DNA of 34,086 nucleotides from Pollutibacter sp044353505 (GCA_044353505.1 JBILBU010000024.1:1-34086), one strand, 5' to 3'. Shown: positions 7,445-16,153, counted from the stretch's first letter. Numbers and translations are program-made. The notes: generated from the letters alone by a model not told the origin.

Positions 7445-9079
7445 CTATTGTTCGGGTTCAAGGAAAGGGTAACGGTAGTCTTTGGGGGCATCATAGGTCT
7501 CTTTAATTGTACGTGGACTCAACCACCTCAACAAATTAATCATTGACCCTGCCTTGTCATTTGTTCCTGAACCACGAGCACCGCCAAATGGCTGTTGGCC
7601 AACTACTGCACCTGTTGGCTTATCGTTCACATAAAAGTTACCTGCGGCATTTCGCAGTACATGGGTAGCTTCTACTATCGCGGAACGGTCTTGAGAAATA
7701 ATTGAACCCGTAAGTGCATAAGGTGAGGTTTGATCAACTAGGCGAAGGGTTTCACTAAATTTCTTTTCAGGATAAACATAGATGGTCAACACCGGACCAA
7801 AGATCTCTTCTCGCATGGTAACGTAGTTAGGATCGGTTGTTTCCAAGATTGTAGGTTCTATAAAATACCCAACTGATTTATCGCAATTTCCTCCGGCAAG
7901 CAATTTAACGCTCGCAGATCTCTTGGCCTTATCGATATATACTTTGATCTTATTGAAAGATTTTTCATCAATTACTGCAGTAATAAAATTGCTGAAATCT
8001 TCAGAAGATCCCATGTTAAAACTCTTGACACCAGCAATAAGTTTCTTTCTCACCTGAGATGCGAGGTTGGAAGGAATATACGCCCTTGAAGCAGCAGAAC
8101 ATTTTTGCCCTTGAAATTCAAATGCCCCTCTGAGCAATGCTGTTGCAGTAACATCAGCATCTGCAGAAGGGTGAACCATAACGAAATCTTTTCCGCCAGT
8201 CTCCCCTACTATACGAGGATAAGAACGGTACTTGCTTAGATTTTCGCCAATGGTTTTCCAAATTTGGTTGAACACTGCGGTTGAGCCAGTAAAATGAATA
8301 CCGGCAAATTGATGATGCGAAAAACAAACCTCACCTAATGTTGAGCCATCTACATAAATCAAATTGATAACCCCATCCGGTAATCCCGCTTCCTTCATGA
8401 TGCGCATAAACATTTGAGCGGAATAGACTTGCGTATCGGCAGGCTTCCACACAACCGTATTTCCACACAGTGCAGCCGAGGCGGGAAGGTTTGCACCAAT
8501 TGCAGTAAAATTAAAGGGTGTAATGGCCAACACAAATCCCTCAAGTGGTCGGTATGTTAATTGGTTGTGTATTCCGGGTGAGCTAATCGGTTGCTGCTTG
8601 TAAATTTCACTAAGAAAATAAACATTGAACCTAAGAAAATCAATGAGTTCACAAGCACTATCAATCTCTGCCTGATACACATTTTTACTCTGCCCCAGCA
8701 TGGTGGTGGCATTCATGTATGGTCGATATCTGTTAGCGATCAAGTCAGCTGCCTTTAAAAAAATAGCTGCCCTACTTTCCCAAGGCATTGCTTCCCATGC
8801 ATCCTTGGCTTCTAATGCTGCATTGATGGCCATCTTAACATGCTTGGCTTCACCATAATTGAAATATCCAAGAATGTGTTTATGTTGATGAGGTGGACGC
8901 ATGGCCACTTTTTTGTTGGTCCGAATCTCCTTTGAACCAATATACATTGGAACATCAAGAGATGTGAACTTCAACTCCTTTAAAACTTCCTTGAGTTTGG
9001 TTCGCTCAGCAGTGCCAGGTGCATAAGACAGAATCGCTTCATTTGCAGGAAGGGGTAGGCTGTAATGACCATTATTCAT
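7445..9079 (-). CDS. pruA: 1-pyrroline-5-carboxylate (glutamate semialdehyde) dehydrogenase
   Basis: 544 residues, the length of the single-domain P5C dehydrogenases. It oxidises glutamate-5-semialdehyde to glutamate with NAD+ as the second step of proline catabolism. Visible aldehyde dehydrogenase features include ITPFNFTAIGANLPA and TVVWKPADT (cofactor site), HFTGSTAVF, ETGGKDF with the general-base Glu, GQKCSAASR with the catalytic Cys, EEIFGPVL, and PFGGARGSGTNDKAG, which is typical of P5CDH. The ATG at 9079 lies 18 bases after the prfB stop. No proline dehydrogenase is present nearby. Confidence 0.95.
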   Translation of the reverse strand: MNNGHYSLPLPANEAILSYAPGTAERTKLKEVLKELKFTSLDVPMYIGSKEIRTNKKVAMRPPHQHKHILGYFNYGEAKHVKMAINAALEAKDAWEAMPWESRAAIFLKAADLIANRYRPYMNATTMLGQSKNVYQAEIDSACELIDFLRFNVYFLSEIYKQQPISSPGIHNQLTYRPLEGFVLAITPFNFTAIGANLPASAALCGNTVVWKPADTQVYSAQMFMRIMKEAGLPDGVINLIYVDGSTLGEVCFSHHQFAGIHFTGSTAVFNQIWKTIGENLSKYRSYPRIVGETGGKDFVMVHPSADADVTATALLRGAFEFQGQKCSAASRAYIPSNLASQVRKKLIAGVKSFNMGSSEDFSNFITAVIDEKSFNKIKVYIDKAKRSASVKLLAGGNCDKSVGYFIEPTILETTDPNYVTMREEIFGPVLTIYVYPEKKFSETLRLVDQTSPYALTGSIISQDRSAIVEATHVLRNAAGNFYVNDKPTGAVVGQQPFGGARGSGTNDKAGSMINLLRWLSPRTIKETYDAPKDYRYPFLEPEQ

Positions 9080-9097
9080 GGGTATACTTTTTATAAG

Positions 9098-10187
9098 TTA
9101 GACAGGTTCTTTTTCCATCATCAAATAGGCTTTGATAAAACCATCGAGATCTCCATCCATCACTGGCTGCACATTTCCAACCTCATGATCTGTCCGATGG
9201 TCTTTGATCATTTTATAGGGATGGAAAACATAGCTTCTAATCTGACTGCCCCACTCTATTTTTTTCTTGGAGGCATTGTTTGCATTTTTAAGCTCTTGCC
9301 GTTTTCTCAATTCCTCTTCATACAACTTACTCTTTAGCATCTTGAGCGCCTTTTCCCTGTTCTCTCCCTGGGTTCTTGCTTGCTGACATTCAACAATAAT
9401 ACCGCTGGGTATGTGCTTAAGCCTTACAGCAGTTTCTACTTTATTCACGTTCTGCCCTCCTTTACCACCGGAGCGATAAAACTCCCAATGAAGGTCTGCA
9501 GGCCCTATCTCAATTTCTATAGAATCATCAACCAAAGGATAAACGTATACTGAAGCAAAAGAAGTATGCCTTCTTGCATTGCTATCGAAAGGAGAAATTC
9601 TCACCAAGCGGTGAACGCCATTTTCAGCTTTCAAAAAACCATAGGCAAAGGGGCCTTCAAATTGCAATACTGCTGATTTGATTCCTGCACCATCGCCATC
9701 CTGCCAATCAAGCTCTGTGACCGTCCATCCCTGTTTCTCTCCATACATTCTATACATCCTAACAAGCATTTCAGCCCAATCCTGGCTCTCTGTTCCACCT
9801 GCGCCACTGTTTACTTGCAATACGGCAGGCAATTCATCCTCGGGCTGGTTTAAGGTGCTTTTGAATTCAGCCTCATCTAAGGCAGTCAATGCTTTCTCAA
9901 AAGCTGTTTTAACTTCATCTTCAGCGCATTCGCCCTGCTTCCAAAACTCAAACAAAATTGCGAAATCCTCTACCAAGGCCTCAGTGGAAATATATAGATT
10001 AAGCCAATATTCATTGAGCTTAATGGTTTTTAGAATCTCTGTTGCGCGCTTATTTTCATCCCAGAAACCAGGAGAAAGTGACGTTTGTTTGTCTTCGCTT
10101 ATTTTATATTGTCGGTTAGCGACGTCAAAGAAACCTCCTCAAGACGGATAGGCGGTCTCTCATACTTTTAATTTGCTCAATAGTCAT
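9098..10187 (-). CDS. prfB: Peptide chain release factor 2, made by programmed +1 frameshift
   Basis: The gene starts at ATG 10187 (MTIEQIKSMRDRLSVLRRFL, 20 codons) and meets an in-frame TGA at 10127-10125. The +1 frame from GAC at 10126 continues with DVANRQYKISED to 9098, giving 362 residues, the normal RF2 length. The join site reads AGGAGG-TTT-CTT-TGA-C, the standard RF2 autoregulatory frameshift signal. RF2 decodes UGA and UAA stops: the SPF recognition tripeptide (VRISPFDSN) and the GGQ hydrolysis loop (GGKGGQNVNK) are present. Low RF2 lets ribosomes pause at the UGA and shift, so the cell adjusts RF2 levels. Automatic calling would start the gene too late, at 9976. Confidence 0.95.
10124..10139 (-). 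promoter_or_regulatory. Programmed +1 frameshift site of prfB
   Basis: The minus strand reads AGGAGGTTTCTTTGAC. An ideal six-base Shine-Dalgarno sequence lies three bases before the CTT slip codon, followed by TGA and C, the poor-termination context. The spacing equals that of the well-studied E. coli site. Confidence 0.95.
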
Positions 10188-10193
10188 ACTTCA

Positions 10194-10222
10194 CAAATTT
10201 AAATGAAAAGTATCAATGCCAA
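10194..10222 (-). promoter_or_regulatory. Candidate Bacteroidota-type promoter of prfB
   Basis: The minus strand has TTG (10222-10220), 18 bases, then TAAATTTG (10201-10194), matching the TTG / TAnnTTTG pattern of Bacteroidota housekeeping promoters. The -7 box is only seven bases from the ATG, so the leader would be almost absent. Confidence 0.45.
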
Positions 10223-10276
10223 ATCAAAATAATTTATCGCATAGAACCAATAGGCATTTATTTTGTTTACCTTTTT

Positions 10277-11068
10277 ATGATCCAAGCGTACAATTTTCTC
10301 TATTCCTGGCAATTGTTTCCTGAAAAAGGCCTGTATGAAAAAGGAGAAAGACCAAAATCCGGCACTTACAAGATATCCGCTACAGATCAGCGAAATCAAC
10401 TCAATGTTGAGATGAATTGGGTGACTTTTGAAAATCAGGCATTTTCATCTGCTTACGCCATAGATGCAGATGGGGATATTCACGAGTTTCAAGACGAACT
10501 GATTGCCGAGCGGTCAAAAGTCAGCTTTCAAGACAGCATCAACTTTGAAATACTATTGATCACAAAAGAAGAACAAACCCTCAAAATTCTTCACCACATC
10601 ATGCCAAATGGCTATTTAAGGTTAACTGAGGAAGGATTCAGAGAAGATACAACGGCCTACAAAAACATTTCTTATTACCACAAACAGATGAGCGTTCTGC
10701 CTTATGCATCTAATGTTTCCGGAGCTCTGATAAAACCAACGGAAGAGGGTGTAATCCGACATAAGGCCCTAACCGCCATGGAGGAGCAAACAAACATGCA
10801 ACTGGCGCAGATCCGTCAACAAATAGAGCTGCTCGCCTTACAGGCCCAAGAAATTCAAAGGCGAAAAGAATTGTCTGTACTCATATACAGTGCTAAATTA
10901 AATTTCACGCCTGTAATCGGACAGGTTTACTATCTCTATGAAAAAAAGGATGGCAACAATTTCCTATCGTTAGTAAGTCCAAAGGAATGGGGCGCTTCTG
11001 GTCCATTTAAAAAAGCGGTAGCATCGGTAAAGCTTCTGGCCGATCATACTTGGATGGAAATTGTTTAG
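10277..11068 (+). CDS. Uncharacterised protein with C-terminal DUF2452 domain
   Basis: 263 residues, no signal peptide or membrane segment. The C-terminal half (from about residue 138) fits DUF2452: PYASNVSGALIKPTEEG, a long helix rich in Q and E (MQLAQIRQQIELLALQAQEIQRR) likely to be a coiled coil, then FTPVIGQVYYLYEKKDG, LSLVSPKEWG and LLADHTWMEI. The N-terminal ~130 residues form a separate, probably beta-rich region (SWQLFPEKGLYEKGERPKSGTYKI, ...LHHIMPNGYLRLTEEG) with no recognised family. The role is unknown. It is divergent from prfB with 89 bases between the start codons and stands alone on its strand. Confidence 0.8.
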   Translation: MIQAYNFLYSWQLFPEKGLYEKGERPKSGTYKISATDQRNQLNVEMNWVTFENQAFSSAYAIDADGDIHEFQDELIAERSKVSFQDSINFEILLITKEEQTLKILHHIMPNGYLRLTEEGFREDTTAYKNISYYHKQMSVLPYASNVSGALIKPTEEGVIRHKALTAMEEQTNMQLAQIRQQIELLALQAQEIQRRKELSVLIYSAKLNFTPVIGQVYYLYEKKDGNNFLSLVSPKEWGASGPFKKAVASVKLLADHTWMEIV

Positions 11069-11290
11069 CGGATAATTTTATTTTTTCAATTGGATTCCTA
11101 TTGGGATTCTGCCTGTAGTTTTTTGATTGCATTGTCTTGTGACCTTAGTTCTCTTACAAAAAAAGGATGCATTAAAAGAAAGGTTGACTTCACCGTAAAT
11201 GAGATAAAGGTTATGTTGATACCATAATCCACAAATCAGTCATTATCGAACAAGGTTTATTGCATATAAAAGATGTGTTGTGCAAACACA

Positions 11291-11320
11291 AAAAAGGCCT
11301 TCAGCAATGAAGGCCTTTTT
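11291..11320 (-). terminator. Strong rho-independent terminator after dnaK
   Basis: A perfect inverted repeat AAAAAGGCCTTCA / TGAAGGCCTTTTT with a four-base GCAA loop lies 15 bases beyond the dnaK stop. With T-runs on both strands it should work in both directions and also insulate the plus-strand DUF2452 gene. Confidence 0.9.
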
Positions 11321-11335
11321 AATATTTTGAAAAAC

Positions 11336-13237
11336 TTATTTCACCTCTTCGAACTCTGCATCTGTAACATTTTCAGATCCGGAAGCAGCTGCAGTTTCAG
11401 GACCATCAGACTGTGCGCCGGCTTGATCTGCACCTTGGGTAGCATTGTACATATCCTGACTTGCCGCCATCCACGCGTCGTTGAGTTCTTTGGTAGCTGT
11501 TTCGATGGAGTCCAAGTCTTGCAACTTGTGTGCGTCTTTTAGTTTAGCAAGTGATGAATCAATCACAGCTCTTTTTTCTGCAGGAATCTTTTCGCCAAAT
11601 TCTTTAAGTTGTTTTTCGGTTTGGAAAACAAGACCATCTGCAGCATTTAACTTTTCGATGCGTTCTTTTTCAATTTTATCTGTTGCCTCATTGGCTTTTG
11701 CTTCGGCTTTCATTGTTTCAATCTCTTCTTTCGTCAAACCACTGCCAGCCTCTATGCGGATCTTTTGCTCTTTTCCAGTTCCCTTGTCTTTTGCACTCAC
11801 ATTAATCAATCCGTTAGCATCAATATCAAAAGTTACTTCAATTTGAGGCACCCCTCTTGGTGCAGGAGGGATGTTTTCAAGATTGAAAATCCCCAATGTT
11901 TTATTGTGGGTAGCCATTGGCCTTTCGCCCTGAAGTACCTGAATCTGAACACCGGGCTGATTGTCTGCTGCAGTAGAGAAGGTTTCGGATTTCTTGGTAG
12001 GAATTGTTGTGTTGGATGGAATCAAGACCGTCATTACACCGCCCAACGTTTCAATACCAAGACTTAATGGAGTTACATCAAGCAACAACACATCTTTTAC
12101 CTCACCCGTAAGTACTGCACCCTGAACACCTGCACCGATTGCAACAGCTTCATCAGGATTTACACTTCTATTTGCTTTTTTTCCGAAGAATTTTTCTACA
12201 ATTTCTTGCACCTTAGGAATCCTTGTGGATCCACCAACAAGAATAACTTCATCAATTTCGGATGCAGACATTCCTGCATCTTTAAGTGCCTTCTCACATG
12301 GAGTTAGGCAACGCTCAAAAAGTTTATCCGCAATCTGCTCGAATTTCGCCTTTGTTAACTTTTTTACAAGGTGTTTAGGAACACCATCAATTGCTGTAAC
12401 ATAAGGAAGATTAATTTCTGTTTCTGTTGATCCTGATAGTTCAATTTTTGCTTTTTCAGCAGCCTCTTTCAGCCTCTGCAAAGCCATTGGATCTTTTCTA
12501 AGGTCAACATGCTCATCTTTCTGAAACTCTTCAGCAATCCAATCCATAATCACCTTGTCGAAGTCGTCACCCCCAAGGTGCGTATCTCCATTTGTTGATT
12601 TAACCTCAAATACACCATCCCCAAGTTCCAAAACCGATACATCAAAGGTTCCACCACCAAGATCAAAAACTGCAATCTTGCTGTCTACATTTTTCTTATC
12701 TAACCCATAAGCCAAGGCTGCTGCTGTTGGCTCGTTGATTATTCTTCTGATGTTTAACCCCGCAATCTCTCCTGCCTCTTTTGTAGCCTGGCGTTGAGCA
12801 TCATTAAAGTAAGCAGGAACGGTTACCACAGCTTCGTTGACTTCATGACCGAGATAATCCTCAGCAATTTTTTTCATTTTCTGTAGCACCATTGCACTTA
12901 TTTCTTGTGGGGTGTAGAGACGCCCATCAATATCAATTCGTACAGTATTGTTATCGCCTTGGGCAACTTTATAACTCCAGTGTTTAATTTCCTCAGTAAC
13001 CTCATCAAAACGACGCCCCATAAATCTTTTAACACTGGTAATGGTGTTAATTGGGTTGGTAATCGCCTGACGTTTGGCAGGATCGCCCACCTTTCTTTCT
13101 CCATTTTTTAGGAAAGCAACCACACTGGGGGTTGTCCTTCTACCTTCATCGTTGGCGATAACAACTGGCTCATTTCCTTCCATTACGGAAACACAACTGT
13201 TGGTCGTTCCTAGGTCAATTCCTATAATCTTTGCCAT
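11336..13237 (-). CDS. dnaK: Molecular chaperone DnaK (Hsp70)
   Basis: 633 residues. The ATP-dependent chaperone binds exposed hydrophobic peptides with DnaJ and GrpE. The nucleotide-binding domain shows DLGTTNS (8-14), the IFDLGGGTFDVS-type segment (VFDLGGGTFDV) and VGGSTRIPKVQ. The substrate-binding domain follows VLLLDVTPLSLGIETLGG, and the helical lid ends in a conserved DAEFEEVK tail after a short Gly/Ala/Gln-rich linker. It stands alone, with no grpE or dnaJ adjacent. No CIRCE element was found in the 153 bases upstream. The start is the canonical MAKIIGIDLG. Confidence 0.98.
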   Translation of the reverse strand: MAKIIGIDLGTTNSCVSVMEGNEPVVIANDEGRRTTPSVVAFLKNGERKVGDPAKRQAITNPINTITSVKRFMGRRFDEVTEEIKHWSYKVAQGDNNTVRIDIDGRLYTPQEISAMVLQKMKKIAEDYLGHEVNEAVVTVPAYFNDAQRQATKEAGEIAGLNIRRIINEPTAAALAYGLDKKNVDSKIAVFDLGGGTFDVSVLELGDGVFEVKSTNGDTHLGGDDFDKVIMDWIAEEFQKDEHVDLRKDPMALQRLKEAAEKAKIELSGSTETEINLPYVTAIDGVPKHLVKKLTKAKFEQIADKLFERCLTPCEKALKDAGMSASEIDEVILVGGSTRIPKVQEIVEKFFGKKANRSVNPDEAVAIGAGVQGAVLTGEVKDVLLLDVTPLSLGIETLGGVMTVLIPSNTTIPTKKSETFSTAADNQPGVQIQVLQGERPMATHNKTLGIFNLENIPPAPRGVPQIEVTFDIDANGLINVSAKDKGTGKEQKIRIEAGSGLTKEEIETMKAEAKANEATDKIEKERIEKLNAADGLVFQTEKQLKEFGEKIPAEKRAVIDSSLAKLKDAHKLQDLDSIETATKELNDAWMAASQDMYNATQGADQAGAQSDGPETAAASGSENVTDAEFEEVK

Positions 13238-13390
13238 AATTGATAATTTAGATAACTATGAAGTACAATTGATGTGCCGGTTGTAAAATCAGGAAATCTT
13301 GTCAGTTATTGGCACAACAGCATGACAAACAGAAACTTATAGCGCTATTTTAGGATCAAAATGGCATAAAAAAGGAAAAAATGATTGCGA

Positions 13391-14368
13391 TTAGCTTTTT
13401 TGTAGGATGTGACGGGAAATCAGATCAGCATGAATTCGTGAGTTTTCAATGAACCATTTGTTGGTTTTAAGCCCACCACATATCACTCCAGCCAAGTAAA
13501 TACCTTCTATATTGGTCATCATGGTATTTGGATCGTGCAATGGTGTTTGATCCGGATCGGATCCTGTGGCAATGCCGATAGATGACAAAAAATTAAAATC
13601 AGGGAGGTACCCTGTCATGGCAAGCACAAAATCATTTGCAATCGTTTCAATGCCATTATTTGTTGAGATATCGATGTCAGTTTCCCTTATGGCCGCAATA
13701 GATGAATTGTAAAATACTTTTATTGAGCCTTCGCTGATCCTATTTTCTATGTCAGGCCGAGTCCAGTATTTTACTGAATCTCTGATTTGTTCATCCCGAA
13801 TGACCATGGTCACTTCAGCTCCCTTCCGCCATGTTTCCATGGCTACATCCACTGCAGAATTGGCAGCACCCACCACAACAATTTTCTGACCATAATAAAT
13901 ATGGGGTTCCTTGTAATAGTGGTGCACCTTGGGCAGATTTTCTCCTATAACATTCAATAGGTTAGGAATATCATAAAAGCCTGTTGAAATGATGATATTT
14001 TTGGCCTGATAAAGGGATTTGGATGTTTTGACTGTAAAAACATTGGATGATGGTGTAACGGATTCAACTGTTTCGTATAAAGCCAGGTTAAGCTTCCAGT
14101 GCATAGACACCCTTCGATAGTATTCCAGCGATTCCGATCTGGTGGGCTTGGGATTGTGTGAAACGAAAGGAACATTACCAATTTCCAGTTTATCGGCCGT
14201 GGAAAAAAAGGTCATGTTAAGTGGATAGTTGTAAAGGGAATTGACAAGGGAGCCTTTTTCAACAATCAAGTAGGACAAACGATTCTCTGTGCAAGAAATA
14301 CCACAGGCTAATCCGATGGGGCCTGCACCAATAATCAAGACGTCAAGTGGGGGTGCATCTTTCATCAT
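13391..14368 (-). CDS. ypdA: YpdA-family flavoprotein, putative bacillithiol disulfide reductase
   Basis: 325 residues from ATG 14368, which overlaps the gtrA-like stop as ATGATGA; 53 further upstream codons are shadow of that gene. Two Rossmann dinucleotide motifs are visible: GAGPIG (14-19, FAD) and VVVGAANSAVDVAMETWRKGAEV (NADPH). The C-terminal GIYLAGVICGG segment is typical of FAD-dependent reductases. YpdA/Bdr reduces bacillithiol disulfide in Firmicutes, and many Bacteroidota make bacillithiol. The Firmicute motif GGGPCG carries the active-site Cys, but here the residue is Ile18, so the chemistry may differ. The translational overlap suggests co-expression with gtrA. Confidence 0.82.
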   Translation of the reverse strand: MMKDAPPLDVLIIGAGPIGLACGISCTENRLSYLIVEKGSLVNSLYNYPLNMTFFSTADKLEIGNVPFVSHNPKPTRSESLEYYRRVSMHWKLNLALYETVESVTPSSNVFTVKTSKSLYQAKNIIISTGFYDIPNLLNVIGENLPKVHHYYKEPHIYYGQKIVVVGAANSAVDVAMETWRKGAEVTMVIRDEQIRDSVKYWTRPDIENRISEGSIKVFYNSSIAAIRETDIDISTNNGIETIANDFVLAMTGYLPDFNFLSSIGIATGSDPDQTPLHDPNTMMTNIEGIYLAGVICGGLKTNKWFIENSRIHADLISRHILQKS

Positions 14369-14880
14369 GTTGAAGCCTTGGTTGATTTGAAACTGAAATG
14401 TCTTTGGGAGATATAGCTGAACGCAACGACAAACACTGTGGTAATCAATTTTGAAACGGTGGGATAAAGATGAAAATATTCTACCAGAAGTTTGAGAAAA
14501 ACATAATTGAGCAACAGGCTGAAACATACAGCCAAGAAATACCTGAACAACTGAACCCTTCCGCGTAGAGCCGACTCTTGAAATACGATAAAACGCATGA
14601 GCAGGAAGCCTGTTGGGAAACTGACTATAAAAGCCAATAAAAAGGCTGCAATATGTGGACTAATCACCACAAAAGGCAGCACCAACATTTCCTTCTTGAG
14701 CAAAAAATTATAGATCAGAAAAAACAAAAGAATATCGAAGATGGTATTGATTCCTCCACATGCCGCATAACGGAAGGTAGTACGATCAAAGAACCTCTTA
14801 AACAGAGGATAAAAGAAATCTAAACAGTATTCAATTCGTGTCTTCAATTTGTATGATTTAAACCAAAGAATTGTTGTCAT
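14365..14880 (-). CDS. GtrA-like small membrane protein
   Basis: 171 residues with four hydrophobic segments in the GtrA layout. The first contains FRYAACGGINTIFDILLFFLIY, the typical F..vG..n...d..l...l start, and the others follow FVSFPTGFLLMRFIVF and LFRYFLAVCFSLLLNYVFL. GtrA-family proteins are thought to move polyprenyl-linked sugars across the inner membrane for surface polysaccharide modification. The start lies 23 bases inside the upstream GNAT gene and its TGA overlaps the ypdA start, so the three are probably translated together. The link to redox metabolism is not obvious. Confidence 0.85.
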   Translation of the reverse strand: MTTILWFKSYKLKTRIEYCLDFFYPLFKRFFDRTTFRYAACGGINTIFDILLFFLIYNFLLKKEMLVLPFVVISPHIAAFLLAFIVSFPTGFLLMRFIVFQESALRGRVQLFRYFLAVCFSLLLNYVFLKLLVEYFHLYPTVSKLITTVFVVAFSYISQRHFSFKSTKAST

Positions 14881-16003
14881 TAAACGTTATAAAATACGTG
14901 GCATGTTTTTTTGAAAAAGTTGCGCCAATTGCATGATGAACAGCAATCATCTTTGCGTTGAAGTCACCCACCCATGATAGCTCAAGCTCTCGGTAGTGGC
15001 CCAATGAGTGGGCATATTCCTGCAGTTTCATAAAAAGTGCTGATTCAAGCCCTTGGTTACGATAGAGTTCTTTTGTGCCCATGATTACCGCCCGCATACG
15101 GGTATGCTTAACCGTCATTTTATTCCACAGGAACCTAAGCTTACCCAATAGATCAAGTTTACCATTCAGCCCTTTAATCAACTCATTAGTATCGGGTAAA
15201 ATCATAATGAAAGCAACTGGCTCGTTCTCGTTGGTATATGCGAACCATATCAAATTCGGATCCATCACTGGCTTTATCTTCCTGATCGTTTCCTCAATGG
15301 TGGCATCGGTAACTGCAGTGAAATGCTCAAAGTCCTTCCAAGCATCATTATACACCTCTTTAAAATCTCTTGAATATTTTGGTATGTCGGAAGTTTCAAG
15401 ATGCCGAAATGTGTACCCATTGCGTTTGGCCACCCACTTGGATATTTTTATCACTTTCTCAGGGAGCCCCTTTCGAACATCAATGCTATTCGAAATCTGC
15501 TCATACCTTACTTTGAAGCCGTATTGTTCAAAAAGTACTTTGTAGTACGGGGGATTATAATTCATTCCGTAAAAAGGCTCTTGAAAGCCCTCAATGAGAA
15601 GTCCCCACCACATATCATTCTCCCCAAAATTAATGGGCCCGTTCATCGCCTCCATTCCCATTCCAATAAGCCAAGACTTGGCCTGGTCAAACAACATTTT
15701 TGCAGCTAATTGATCATCGATGCACTCAAAAAAGCCACAACCGCCTGTGGGAAGATCTTCTTTAAATGCCTTTTTTTCATTGATGAATGCTGCAATTCTG
15801 CCCACTGGATGTTGATTGTCGTCCACTAATAACCAACGGTTGCATTTTCCAAAACTAAAAAAATTGTTTTTTGATGGATCGAACACAGCATCAATATCAT
15901 TCAGCAATGGACAAATCCAATTGGGATCGTTCTTGTAGATGCTGAAAGGCAGCTCAAGAAATTGACGTTCTAAACTTTTGCCGACTACTTCGATTATTCT
16001 CAT
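14858..16003 (-). CDS. GNAT-fold acyltransferase-like protein (YghO-like)
   Basis: 381 residues. The C-terminal half has the GNAT layout: WFAYTNENEPVAFIMILPD strand pair, VIMGTKELYRNQGLESALFMKLQEYA in place of the acyl-CoA loop (RNQGLESAL), then ELSWVGDFNAKMIAVHHAIGATFSKKHATY as the N..m....G......y end. The N-terminal ~200 residues (VGRIAAFINE, NGPINFGENDMWWGLLIEGF) look like a second, degenerate acyltransferase half, as in proteins annotated YghO-like. Substrate unknown. It is the first gene of the GNAT-gtrA-ypdA group and divergent from argS. Confidence 0.75.
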   Translation of the reverse strand: MRIIEVVGKSLERQFLELPFSIYKNDPNWICPLLNDIDAVFDPSKNNFFSFGKCNRWLLVDDNQHPVGRIAAFINEKKAFKEDLPTGGCGFFECIDDQLAAKMLFDQAKSWLIGMGMEAMNGPINFGENDMWWGLLIEGFQEPFYGMNYNPPYYKVLFEQYGFKVRYEQISNSIDVRKGLPEKVIKISKWVAKRNGYTFRHLETSDIPKYSRDFKEVYNDAWKDFEHFTAVTDATIEETIRKIKPVMDPNLIWFAYTNENEPVAFIMILPDTNELIKGLNGKLDLLGKLRFLWNKMTVKHTRMRAVIMGTKELYRNQGLESALFMKLQEYAHSLGHYRELELSWVGDFNAKMIAVHHAIGATFSKKHATYFITFNDNNSLV

Positions 16004-16020
16004 TGACAGTTGCTAAAGTG

Positions 16021-16028
16021 CAAAATTA
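16021..16028 (-). promoter_or_regulatory. Candidate -7 box for the GNAT-gtrA-ypdA group
   Basis: The minus strand reads TAATTTTG, matching TAnnTTTG, 17 bases before the ATG at 16003. No TTG is found at the expected -33 distance. Confidence 0.35.
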
Positions 16029-16129
16029 CCAATTGGCAGGTAAAGGTTGACATTAAAAGTCTCAAAATTCAGAATAAGCCATAAAAAACATGACCAAACT
16101 GGAAAGGAGTATAAAATAAGGGGGAATCG

Positions 16130-16137
16130 TACATTTG
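16130..16137 (+). promoter_or_regulatory. Candidate -7 box for argS
   Basis: TACATTTG, matching TAnnTTTG, lies 16 bases before the argS ATG. The -33 element is not recognisable. Confidence 0.4.
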
Positions 16138-16153
16138 CAACAATCTAACTATT

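Noticed and set aside
7402..7494. PyrR start at 7494
   Set aside because: The extra 31 residues overlap pruA and are not found at PyrR N-termini; the ATG at 7401 fits the family length.
9098..9976. RF2 as a 292-residue protein starting at 9976
   Set aside because: Would lack the N-terminal domain. The upstream 20 codons plus the CTT-TGA-C frameshift give a normal 362-residue RF2.
11481..13286. Several plus-strand frames opposite dnaK
   Set aside because: Antisense shadows of a highly conserved gene with no independent support.
14369..14527. N-terminal extension of the YpdA protein to 14527
   Set aside because: The 53 extra residues are out-of-frame gtrA sequence with no family similarity; the ATGATGA overlap marks the start.
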